Of a stretch of DNA of 7,611 nucleotides, positions 1-5,151 are shown piece by piece (within the stretch, counting starts at the first letter, position 1; the number at the start of each line of letters is the position of its first letter). The notes beneath the pieces are model-generated. The model ran no database searches, was not told the DNA's origin, and saw only the letters and a program-made list of their open reading frames with translations. This DNA is from an uncultured Coriobacteriales bacterium (GTDB lineage: Bacteria > Actinomycetota > Coriobacteriia > Coriobacteriales > Atopobiaceae): positions 1-7,611 of the forward strand of contig CAMZCV010000039.1 in NCBI GenBank assembly GCA_947305035.1, written 5' to 3'. The position numbers and the translations under genes are program-made.

Positions 1-115
1 CGCGAGTGACTTCGTGCGCGACGCCATGGTCATCACGCGCGAGCAGCCCGACTTCGAGATGCGCGGCGTGAGTTTCGAGACCCGCCTCGGCGAGGTTGCC
101 GCGCTGCTCGGATAG
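1..115 (+). CDS. 3' end of an unidentified gene (partial)
   Basis: An open frame enters from the left edge and ends at a TAG at 113-115; 37 C-terminal residues are visible, ending in GEVAALLG. Codons are strongly GC-rich at the third position (many gcc, ctc, gac, cgc), like the genes that follow, which supports a real coding end rather than a chance frame. I do not recognise a family from this tail: it has no motif, and the mix of charged and short hydrophobic residues only suggests a soluble cytosolic protein. No convincing T-tailed terminator hairpin follows it; the only nearby dyad is CGCGG/CCGCG (149-153 with 165-169) without a T-run, so some read-through into the aminopeptidase gene is possible. 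Confidence 0.6.
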   Translation, partial: ASDFVRDAMVITREQPDFEMRGVSFETRLGEVAALLG

Positions 116-179
116 GCGCTCCGTCAAATCACATAGAGCTCATGGATTCGCGGCCGCACAGCGTCCGCGGGCTACTGCG

Positions 180-209
180 TTGCATAGAATAGCCATGTAC
201 CTGTATAAG
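180..209 (+). promoter_or_regulatory. Candidate promoter for the aminopeptidase-manA pair
   Basis: TTGCAT (180-185) and TATAAG (204-209) are separated by 18 bp and resemble sigma-70 -35 and -10 boxes (3/6 and 5/6 matches). Transcription would start near 216, about 19 nt before the ATG at 235. A second -10-like box, TAGAAT at 185-190, overlaps the -35 box and is repeated almost identically upstream of the tRNA-Lys gene, so the true -10 may be that one. Both readings come from consensus matching only. Confidence 0.35.
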
Positions 210-234
210 CCCGCGAGAAGAACCGGAGTTCCCG

Positions 235-1512
235 ATGACCGTCCCCATGACCGATGCCGAGTGCCGTATCGCCACCGAAGCCCTTTCCGCCCAGCTCGAC
301 CGCTATGCCGCGCTTCTCGTACGCAAGGGCTGCGCCATCAAGCCCGGGCAGCAGCTGGTCGTGACCGGCCCGGTCGAGCGTGCCGACTTCATGCGCCGCG
401 TCGTGCGGACGGCATACGAGTCGGGCTCCGGCCCCGTGACCGTTATCTGGGACGATGATGCCATCACGCGCCTCACCTACGAGAACAACGACATCTCGTT
501 CTTCGAGACGGTTCCCGAATGGAAGCGCACCCAGCTCAACTCGCTCGCCGAGGAAGGCGCTGCGTTCCTGCGCTTAGACGGGGAAGACCCCCTGGCGCTC
601 AAGGGCATCGACCCCATGAAGCCCGCCACGCGCGCGCACGCCGTCAACACGCAGTGCTCCACCTACAGGAACGGCATGGAGTTCGGCAAGAACGTCTGGT
701 GCATCGCGGGCGTTCCGGTGGCCAAGTGGGCCACGACCGTCTTCCCCCACCTCTCCGAGGCGGAGGCCATCTACCGCCTGTGGCTCGCGATCCTCTCCAC
801 CGCCCGCGCCGACGGCGCCGATCCCGAAAGCGACTGGGAGACGCACAACGCCTCGTTCGAGAAGATCAAGCGCTTCATGAACGAGCACTGCTTCGACGCC
901 ATCCGCTACACCTCGTCCAATGGCACCGACCTCACCGTCGGCATGAACAAGGGCCATATCTGGGAAGGCGGTGCAGGTCGCACGGTTGACGGGACGATAT
1001 TCTTCCCCAACATCCCCACCGAGGAGGTCTTCACCTCGCCCGACCGCATGCGCGCCGACGGCATCGTGTACTCCGCCCTGCCCCTCGTGCACGCTGGCCA
1101 GATGGTACGCGACTTCTGGTTCCGCTTCGAGGGCGGCGCCGTGGTCGATTACGGTGCGGCGCAGGGCGCTGACGTGCTCAAATCCATCGTCGAGCGCGAC
1201 GAGAACGCCATGCGTCTGGGCGAGTGCGCGCTCATCTCCAAGAACACGCCCATCCGCCAGAGCGAGATCCTGTTCTTCAACACGCTCTACGACGAGAACG
1301 CGAGCTGCCATCTGGCGCTGGGCACCGGCTTCCCCGAGTGCTTCGAGGGCGGCCTCGATATGGACAAGGACGAGATCATGGCCCATGGTGTCAACCAGAG
1401 CGCGGTGCATGTGGACTTCATGATCGGCTCCGACGACCTGAACATCATGGGCATCGCCGCCGATGGCACCGAGACCAAGATCTTCGTCAACGGCCAGTGG
1501 GTGTGGGAGTAG
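235..1512 (+). CDS. M29 family metallo-aminopeptidase (AmpS/PepS/AmpT-like)
   Basis: This 425-residue protein is predicted to be a cytosolic two-metal aminopeptidase that removes N-terminal residues from short peptides; no signal peptide or membrane segment is visible. The length fits family M29 (about 400-420 residues). Family hallmarks are present: NIPTEEVFTSP (259-269), NASCHLALGTGF (355-366) and HVDFMIGS (392-399), followed by the usual dG..i..nGqW ending. From the known AmpT/AmpS ligand spacing, likely metal ligands are E264, E330, H359, H392 and D394. The family tyrosine seven residues after the ligand histidine is replaced by F366. The start at 235 is chosen because GGAG (225-228) lies six bases upstream; an in-frame ATG at 247 is less well placed. 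manA follows after nine bases, so the two are probably co-transcribed. The peptide importer downstream fits a peptide-use role, which is inference. Substrate preference cannot be read from the sequence. Confidence 0.93.
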   Translation: MTVPMTDAECRIATEALSAQLDRYAALLVRKGCAIKPGQQLVVTGPVERADFMRRVVRTAYESGSGPVTVIWDDDAITRLTYENNDISFFETVPEWKRTQLNSLAEEGAAFLRLDGEDPLALKGIDPMKPATRAHAVNTQCSTYRNGMEFGKNVWCIAGVPVAKWATTVFPHLSEAEAIYRLWLAILSTARADGADPESDWETHNASFEKIKRFMNEHCFDAIRYTSSNGTDLTVGMNKGHIWEGGAGRTVDGTIFFPNIPTEEVFTSPDRMRADGIVYSALPLVHAGQMVRDFWFRFEGGAVVDYGAAQGADVLKSIVERDENAMRLGECALISKNTPIRQSEILFFNTLYDENASCHLALGTGFPECFEGGLDMDKDEIMAHGVNQSAVHVDFMIGSDDLNIMGIAADGTETKIFVNGQWVWE

Positions 1513-1521
1513 GGGCGACAC

Positions 1522-2517
1522 ATGGACGATTCCCCCTGCAAGCTGCTTTTCCTCGAGCCCGTCTTCGTGGAGAAGATCTGGGGTGGACGCAAGCTTGAGA
1601 CCGAGTTCGGCTACAGCATCCCCGATGGTCCGATCGGAGAGTGCTGGGCGATCTCCGCACATCCGCACGGCGACTGCCGCGTGGCCGAGGGGCCTTATGC
1701 GGGGCTCACGCTCTCCGCGCTCTGGCGCGACCACCGCGAGCTCTTCGGCAATGCTCCGGGTGACCGGTTCCCACTGCTCGTGAAGATCCTCGACGCCGAC
1801 GACGCGCTCTCAGTCCAGGTCCACCCAGACGACGCCTACGCAGCAGAGCACGAGGACGGCAGCCTTGGCAAGCGTGAGTGCTGGTACGTGCTCGATGCCG
1901 ACGAGGGAGCGCATATCATCGTGGGCCAGCACGCCCGCAACCGCGCCGAGTTCCTGCAGATGGTCCGTGAAGGAAACTGGGAAAACCTCCTCAATGAGAT
2001 TCCCGTGCACACGGGCGACTTCTTCGCCGTGGAGCCGGGGACCGTCCACGCCATCCTTGCAGGTACGCTCATCCTGGAGACCCAGCAGTCGAGCGACGTG
2101 ACCTACCGCGTGTACGATTTCGACCGCGTGGACGCATCCGGCAAGTCGCGCGATCTGCACATCGAGCAATCGGCCGACGTGGTTGACTACGCCGCATCCG
2201 CCCCCATGTCGGGAGAGCTCGCAGCGCCCGAGGTGGATGGCATCACGCACCTGCTCCACAACGACAGCTTCGACGTGCTGCGCGTGCGCATGCATGACGA
2301 GGCTCCCATAGAAATCGAGCAGCGATGGGACTACCTCTGCGTGAGCGTGGTTGCGGGGTCAGGCTCGCTCAAGTTGGACGGCGGCGAGACCCGTTCGCTC
2401 GCCAAGGGCGACCACTTCATCGCGCTCTCCGGCGCTGGCGCGCTCCTGTTCTCGGGCGAGATGGAACTTATCTGCAGTTATGTGGAGCGTTCGTCGACCT
2501 GCAGTGGCAGCAAATAG
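1522..2517 (+). CDS. manA: Mannose-6-phosphate isomerase, class I (short Bacillus-type)
   Basis: The protein (331 residues) is predicted to interconvert mannose-6-phosphate and fructose-6-phosphate in the cytosol, a zinc enzyme of the cupin superfamily feeding mannose into glycolysis or supplying sugar phosphates for glycans. The N-terminal half carries the family signature: EKIWGG near 15-20, then LVKILDA and QVHPDD. Zinc ligands are predicted as Q99, H101, E119 (in KRECWYVL) and H176 (in GTVHAI), with the catalytic arginine at R196 in TYRVYDFDR. The length matches the short ManA/Pmi form of Firmicutes and Actinobacteria (about 315 residues), not the roughly 390-residue E. coli form; the C-terminal part is a second cupin-like fold. 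The ribosome binding site AGGGG (1511-1515) overlaps the upstream stop codon, indicating translational coupling to the aminopeptidase gene. The stop lies 20 bp before tRNA-Lys, with no terminator between. All expected active-site residues are present. Confidence 0.95.
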   Translation: MDDSPCKLLFLEPVFVEKIWGGRKLETEFGYSIPDGPIGECWAISAHPHGDCRVAEGPYAGLTLSALWRDHRELFGNAPGDRFPLLVKILDADDALSVQVHPDDAYAAEHEDGSLGKRECWYVLDADEGAHIIVGQHARNRAEFLQMVREGNWENLLNEIPVHTGDFFAVEPGTVHAILAGTLILETQQSSDVTYRVYDFDRVDASGKSRDLHIEQSADVVDYAASAPMSGELAAPEVDGITHLLHNDSFDVLRVRMHDEAPIEIEQRWDYLCVSVVAGSGSLKLDGGETRSLAKGDHFIALSGAGALLFSGEMELICSYVERSSTCSGSK

Positions 2518-2519
2518 GC

Positions 2520-2525
2520 TAGAAT
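2520..2525 (+). promoter_or_regulatory. Possible -10 box of tRNA-Lys
   Basis: TAGAAT sits 12 bp before the mature tRNA 5' end and partly outside the manA stop codon. Its flank, TAGAATAGCTAT (2520-2531), matches TAGAATAGCCAT at 185-196 upstream of the aminopeptidase at 11 of 12 bases. No good -35 box is found at 16-18 bp; the nearest match, TCGACC (2494-2499), is 20 bp away. The tRNA may also be made by read-through from manA. Confidence 0.3.
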
Positions 2526-2537
2526 AGCTATCTGGTC

Positions 2538-2613
2538 GGGCCGTTAGCTCAGTTGGCAGAGCAGGGGACTTTTAATCCCAAGGTCCAGGGTTCGAGACCC
2601 TGACGGCCCACCA
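2538..2613 (+). tRNA. trnK: tRNA-Lys (anticodon UUU)
   Basis: A complete 76-nt cloverleaf can be folded by hand. The acceptor stem is GGGCCGT (2538-2544) with ACGGCCC (2603-2609), discriminator A2610 and an encoded CCA (2611-2613). The D stem is GCTC/GAGC (2547-2550, 2559-2562). The anticodon arm is 2564-2580 with loop CTTTTAA, placing TTT at 2571-2573. The T arm is CAGGG-TTCGAGA-CCCTG (2586-2602). The outermost anticodon-stem pair is G2564 with A2580, a mismatch; the other four pairs are canonical. The anticodon UUU reads AAA and AAG. Its 3' end is duplicated downstream without the rest of the gene. Confidence 0.97.
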
Positions 2614-2690
2614 TATGAGATTGCGAGCCAGGTCCGGGCGGCCTGGCTTCTTTTTTGCCTCCGCATGGTCTCGAACCCGCAAGGGCGCGG
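2593..2690 (+). repeat. Direct repeat copy A: tRNA 3' end plus terminator
   Basis: These 98 bp recur at 2759-2856 with two substitutions (T2660 to G2826 and C2680 to A2846). The repeat starts in the T loop of tRNA-Lys, includes its last 21 nt with CCA, then a spacer, the intrinsic terminator, and a reversed copy of the T-arm sequence, GGTCTCGAACCC (2667-2678). The repeat period is 166 bp. Confidence 0.95.
2626..2656 (+). terminator. Intrinsic terminator of tRNA-Lys (copy A)
   Basis: AGCCAGG (2626-2632) pairs perfectly with CCTGGCT (2642-2648) around a 9-nt GC-rich loop, followed by TC and six T (2651-2656). It lies 13 nt past the tRNA CCA and would end the manA/tRNA transcript. The T-run is only downstream, so it acts on the plus strand. 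Confidence 0.85.
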
Positions 2691-2758
2691 GCGTCCTGCG
2701 GACGGCCGCGGCCCGAGCGCGCAGCGCGAGGGAGGGGAGCGCGAGCATGCGAGCGCGG
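2691..2758. other. GC-rich spacer between the two repeat copies
   Basis: This 68-bp stretch is almost entirely G and C and separates copies A and B. It contains the 10-bp perfect palindrome GGCCGCGGCC (2704-2713) and a small CGTCC/GGACG dyad (2692-2696 with 2700-2704). I see no gene, insertion sequence end or recognisable RNA in it. Confidence 0.6.
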
Positions 2759-2856
2759 CGAGACCCTGACGGCCCACCATATGAGATTGCGAGCCAGGTC
2801 CGGGCGGCCTGGCTTCTTTTTTGCCGCCGCATGGTCTCGAACCCGAAAGGGCGCGG
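2759..2856 (+). repeat. Direct repeat copy B: tRNA 3' fragment plus terminator
   Basis: This is the second copy of the 98-bp repeat, 96/98 identical to 2593-2690. It carries only the last 21 nt of tRNA-Lys (2759-2779) without the acceptor 5' strand, D arm or anticodon arm, so it is not a functional tRNA. The reversed T-arm copy is at 2833-2844. Immediately after it the sequence shifts from GC-rich to AT-richer, marking the right boundary of the duplication. Confidence 0.95.
2792..2822 (+). terminator. Duplicated intrinsic terminator (copy B)
   Basis: This is an exact repeat of the upstream terminator: AGCCAGG (2792-2798), CCTGGCT (2808-2814), then TC and six T (2817-2822). In tandem with copy A it would stop any transcript escaping the first terminator, insulating the opp operon from the upstream genes. 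Confidence 0.8.
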
Positions 2857-3161
2857 AATTTCACCACAATCCCGTTGTTCCACCGCACAAACCCCCGGCG
2901 AGAACAGCTCTCTGCATGTTTTCGCAGGTCAAAGGCTCAAGAGTGCACGAGAAGCGTGGCGTGCGAAGGGTCGTGTGGTGAAAAACCAGAAGTGTGGTAC
3001 GCCAAGCACGGCCAAACGTCGCGAAATCGTCAATTGCTTTGAATTTCCGCCAAAGACACGAAAACAGCCCAAAACAGACCGTTTACCGAGGTTTTTATCC
3101 ATGCCAAGCTCCTTCTGTAACGGAAATTTAATGCTAAATAGTGCATAAATCAGCTGAATTA

Positions 3162-3186
3162 CTGCATTCTTTCACAAACAATGCAG
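3162..3186. promoter_or_regulatory. Inverted repeat CTGCATT-N11-AATGCAG, operator-like
   Basis: Two perfect 7-bp arms, CTGCATT (3162-3168) and AATGCAG (3180-3186), flank 11 bp of AT-rich sequence. The symmetry and spacing (arm centres about 18 bp apart) suit a dimeric DNA-binding regulator, and there is no T-run that would suggest a terminator. It lies about 210 bp before the oppA start codon and upstream of the promoter-like boxes. The regulator is unknown. Confidence 0.4.
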
Positions 3187-3202
3187 CCGTTTTGCGATTT
3201 CT

Positions 3203-3273
3203 TTGGATTATTCGGGTCCAATACTTAAGAATTTGTTACAAGTTCCCAGTTTTTTGCACCAATTACGGATAAT
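3203..3273 (+). promoter_or_regulatory. Candidate oppA promoter elements
   Basis: Two weak candidates are visible. TTGGAT (3203-3208) and TAAGAA (3226-3231) are 17 bp apart but the -10 match is poor. GATAAT (3268-3273) is a 5/6 -10 match without a clear -35 at the right distance; using it, transcription would begin near 3280 and give a leader of roughly 118 nt. I prefer the second because it places the structured leader inside the transcript. Confidence 0.3.
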
Positions 3274-3329
3274 CTAGGAACGGGAAGTCGGTAAACGAAC
3301 TGGGCACCCGCTCTTTTCGCGACACCGTC

Positions 3330-3377
3330 AGCTGTATCGGCAGGAAAACCCCGCGCAACCGATCAGCTAATGCGCGG
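3330..3377 (+). promoter_or_regulatory. Structured 5' leader of oppA with two competing stems
   Basis: Stem 1 pairs AGCTG-T-ATCGG (3330-3340) with CCGATCAGCT (3359-3368): ten pairs with one bulged T. Stem 2 pairs CCGCGC (3351-3356) with GCGCGG (3372-3377). One strand of stem 2 lies in the loop of stem 1, so the stems interlock as a pseudoknot or exclude each other; the 3-nt connector (3369-3371) looks too short to span all of stem 1, favouring exclusive folds. The oppA ribosome binding site starts eight nt further on. It matches no riboswitch class I can name. Confidence 0.4.
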
Positions 3378-3397
3378 AACAACAGGAAGGAAGACCC

Positions 3398-5059
3398 ATG
3401 CTGAACTACGATCTTTCCAGAAGGCGTTTCGTCCAGGGTGCTGGCCTCACCAGCCTGGCTGCGCTGCTCGCAGCTTGCGGCGGAAACAACGGCGGCACCG
3501 AGCCCGCTCCCGACGGCGGCACCGAGCCCGCTCCCGAGCCCGCTCCCGAGGGTGCCAGCAACGATCTGGTTATCGGTCTCTCCTATGAGCCCGACACCAT
3601 GAACGTTTACGCCACCCACCTGCTCGGCGACGTCCAGGCCATGGTCGTTGAGGGCCTCCTGGTCCCCAATGGCGACATGGAGTACGTTGCTCAGCTCGCC
3701 AAGGAGGTGCCCACGGTTGAGAACGGCCTCATCACCATGAAGGATGACGGCACCATGGACATCACCTACAACCTGCGCGAGGGCCTCAAGTGGCACGACG
3801 GCGAGCCCGTCACCTCCGCCGACGTCAAGATCACCTGGGAGACCGTCTCCGCCTCCGAGTGGGAGTCCACCGACGGCTGCTACGACATCGATTCCATCGA
3901 TTGCCCGGATGACCTCACCGTTGTCTGCCACTACAACAAGCAGACCCCCGACTTCGCACAGTGCCTCTTCACCTTCGGCATCATGCCCAAGCACATCATC
4001 GAGAACCTCGACATGGCCGATGAGACCAACGAGTACGACAACGCCCCCGTCGGCACCGGCCCCTACAAGTTCGTCGAGTGGAAGCGCGGCGAGTACATCC
4101 GCCTCGAGAAGAACGAGGATTACTGGGGCGAGGGCCCGTACATGGACTCCGTCACCTGGCGCTTCATCGAGGACGAGAACACCCGCATCAACATGCTCAA
4201 GACGGGCGAGATCAACGTCACCGCTGGTATCTCTTACGGCAACTATGACCAGGTCAAGGACCTCCCCGGTCTGGTCACCGTCACCCACGGCCTGAACTCC
4301 TGGCGTTACCTTGACTTCAACTGCACCAAGCCCGGCCTCGACGATGTCGCCGTCCGTCGCGCCATCTCCTGCGCCATCGACAAGCAGGCCCTCGTGGACC
4401 AGCTCTTCTCCGGTCTGCCCACGCCGTGCGACCAGCCCTGGATGCCCTCCGATCCTTACCACGTCGAGGGCTTCGTCTCCCAGTGGTCCTATGATCCCGC
4501 AAAGGCCGAGCAGATCCTCGAGGAGGCCGGCTATGTCAAGGGCGCCGATGGCGTCCGCGAGAAGGACGGCGTCCGCCTCGAGTTCATCGTCGGCTGCGCT
4601 CAGGGCCGTGCCGAGATGGAGAGCATGCAGCAGGTCATCATCAACGACCTCAAGCAGGTCGGCATCAAGGTCAACGCTGAGACCTACGCCGCTTCCGCTT
4701 GGTCTTCGATGATGTGGGATGGCGAGTACGAGCTCGGCCTCGGTGGCTACATCACCTCCCCCGGCGCCTCCCGTACCCTCTTCTGGGCTTCCGACCCCGA
4801 GCTCGGTTACCTCAACCGTGGCAAGTGGTTCAACCCCGCCTTCGACGAGCCTTCCTACAAGCTCGACTCCGAGATGAACGAGGAGACCCGCAAGGCTCTC
4901 GTCAAGGAGTGCCTCGCCGCGTTCGACGACACCCTGCCCCAGGTCGTCCTCTACGCCTCCACCGAGATCATCACGCACACCGATCGTCTCCAGAACTTCA
5001 TCCCCAACCCCACGAACATGACCAACTTCTGCATCTCTGCTCCGTGGAAGCTCGCCTAG
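3398..5059 (+). CDS. oppA: Oligopeptide/dipeptide ABC transporter substrate-binding lipoprotein
   Basis: This 553-residue protein is predicted to be the extracellular peptide receptor of the transporter, anchored to the outer face of the membrane (SBP family 5, OppA/DppA type). The N-terminus has a twin-arginine motif SRRRFV (7-12), a hydrophobic stretch (14-26) and lipobox LAAC, so C27 is the predicted lipidated residue. A Pro/Glu/Ala linker of repeated GTEPAP units follows (about 32-50), then the family 5 domain, with LREGLKWHDGEPVTSADVKITWE (centred near 135) and NEDYWGEGPYMDSVTWRFIED as typical family segments. The start is supported by GGAAGGAAG (3385-3393), four bases before ATG. Besides C27 there are ten cysteines in the mature protein. 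Codons are more strongly C-ending than in neighbours, suggesting high expression. Substrate could be peptides or, less likely, nickel or another family 5 ligand. Confidence 0.93.
   Translation: MLNYDLSRRRFVQGAGLTSLAALLAACGGNNGGTEPAPDGGTEPAPEPAPEGASNDLVIGLSYEPDTMNVYATHLLGDVQAMVVEGLLVPNGDMEYVAQLAKEVPTVENGLITMKDDGTMDITYNLREGLKWHDGEPVTSADVKITWETVSASEWESTDGCYDIDSIDCPDDLTVVCHYNKQTPDFAQCLFTFGIMPKHIIENLDMADETNEYDNAPVGTGPYKFVEWKRGEYIRLEKNEDYWGEGPYMDSVTWRFIEDENTRINMLKTGEINVTAGISYGNYDQVKDLPGLVTVTHGLNSWRYLDFNCTKPGLDDVAVRRAISCAIDKQALVDQLFSGLPTPCDQPWMPSDPYHVEGFVSQWSYDPAKAEQILEEAGYVKGADGVREKDGVRLEFIVGCAQGRAEMESMQQVIINDLKQVGIKVNAETYAASAWSSMMWDGEYELGLGGYITSPGASRTLFWASDPELGYLNRGKWFNPAFDEPSYKLDSEMNEETRKALVKECLAAFDDTLPQVVLYASTEIITHTDRLQNFIPNPTNMTNFCISAPWKLA
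3491..3549 (+). repeat. In-frame tandem repeat encoding the OppA linker
   Basis: A 23-bp sequence at 3491-3513 recurs exactly at 3515-3537 (24-bp period), and its last 14 bases recur a third time at 3536-3549. Translated, it gives GTEPAPD-G-GTEPAPEPAPEG, an acidic proline-rich linker between the lipid anchor and the binding domain. The period is a multiple of three, so copy-number slippage would keep the frame and only change linker length. Confidence 0.9.
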
Positions 5060-5091
5060 TTCTGTAGCTGTTCAGAATAAGCCTTAGCGTT

Positions 5092-5122
5092 CGGGCGGGC
5101 ATGCTGGTTGCATGCCCGCCCG
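5092..5122 (+). promoter_or_regulatory. Strong intercistronic stem-loop between oppA and oppB
   Basis: A perfect 13-bp GC-rich stem pairs 5092-5104 with 5110-5122 around a TGGTT loop. No T-run follows, so it is unlikely to be a full intrinsic terminator. Such structures after binding-protein genes commonly protect the upstream message or attenuate read-through, giving more binding protein than permease. It ends 13 nt before the oppB ribosome binding site. Confidence 0.75.
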
Positions 5123-5151
5123 CATACACTTCATTGGGAGGAGGAGCGTAG

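Larger units (their letters stand above)
2857..3397. other. Long non-coding, AT-richer region upstream of oppA
   Basis: About 540 bp separate the duplicated terminator from oppA. Base composition drops clearly compared with the genes on either side, most strongly from 3060 to 3275. The open frames crossing it start within the duplicated tRNA tail or terminator, have low-complexity Arg/Ala/Ser-rich translations and no credible ribosome binding sites, so I do not call a gene. It holds an inverted repeat (3162-3186), the near-palindrome AAATCAGCTGAATT (3147-3160), promoter-like elements and a structured leader. It is most likely the control region of the opp operon; a small RNA or short peptide here cannot be excluded. 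Confidence 0.6.

Noticed and set aside
149..169. Terminator after the left-edge gene from the CGCGG/CCGCG dyad
   Set aside because: The stem is only five pairs with an 11-nt loop and there is no T-run after it.
574..1734. 386-codon minus-strand open frame opposite the aminopeptidase and manA
   Set aside because: It spans two well-supported plus-strand genes and their junction, has a low-complexity translation rich in Val/Ala/Gly/His, and is explained by codon bias.
2759..2779. Second tRNA gene at the repeat copy B
   Set aside because: Only the last 21 nt of tRNA-Lys are present; the sequence before it is the unrelated GC-rich spacer, so no acceptor stem, D arm or anticodon arm can form.
2593..2856. 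CRISPR array
   Set aside because: There are only two repeat copies, they are 98 bp long with tRNA sequence inside, and there is a single 68-bp spacer; no cas genes are nearby.
2544..2888. Minus-strand open frames of 114 and 103 codons over the tRNA and repeat
   Set aside because: They translate the complement of the tRNA and its duplicated tail (giving repeated segments such as SYGGPSGSR), a well-known source of false proteins around tRNA genes.
2615..3148. 177-codon plus-strand open frame starting right after the tRNA CCA
   Set aside because: It runs through both terminators and the repeat, has an Arg/Ser/Ala-rich translation changing character at the repeat border, and has no ribosome binding site (the tRNA end is directly upstream).
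3254..3273. Promoter formed by TTGCAC (3254-3259) and GATAAT (3268-3273)
   Set aside because: The two boxes are only 8 bp apart, far too close for sigma-70 recognition; only the GATAAT box is kept as a weak candidate.
3263..4978. 571-codon open frame on the minus strand opposite oppA
   Set aside because: It lies opposite a clear family 5 binding protein. The Val/Leu/Gly/Asp-rich translation is the usual shadow of C-ending codons in GC-rich genes, and no ribosome binding site or family motif is visible.
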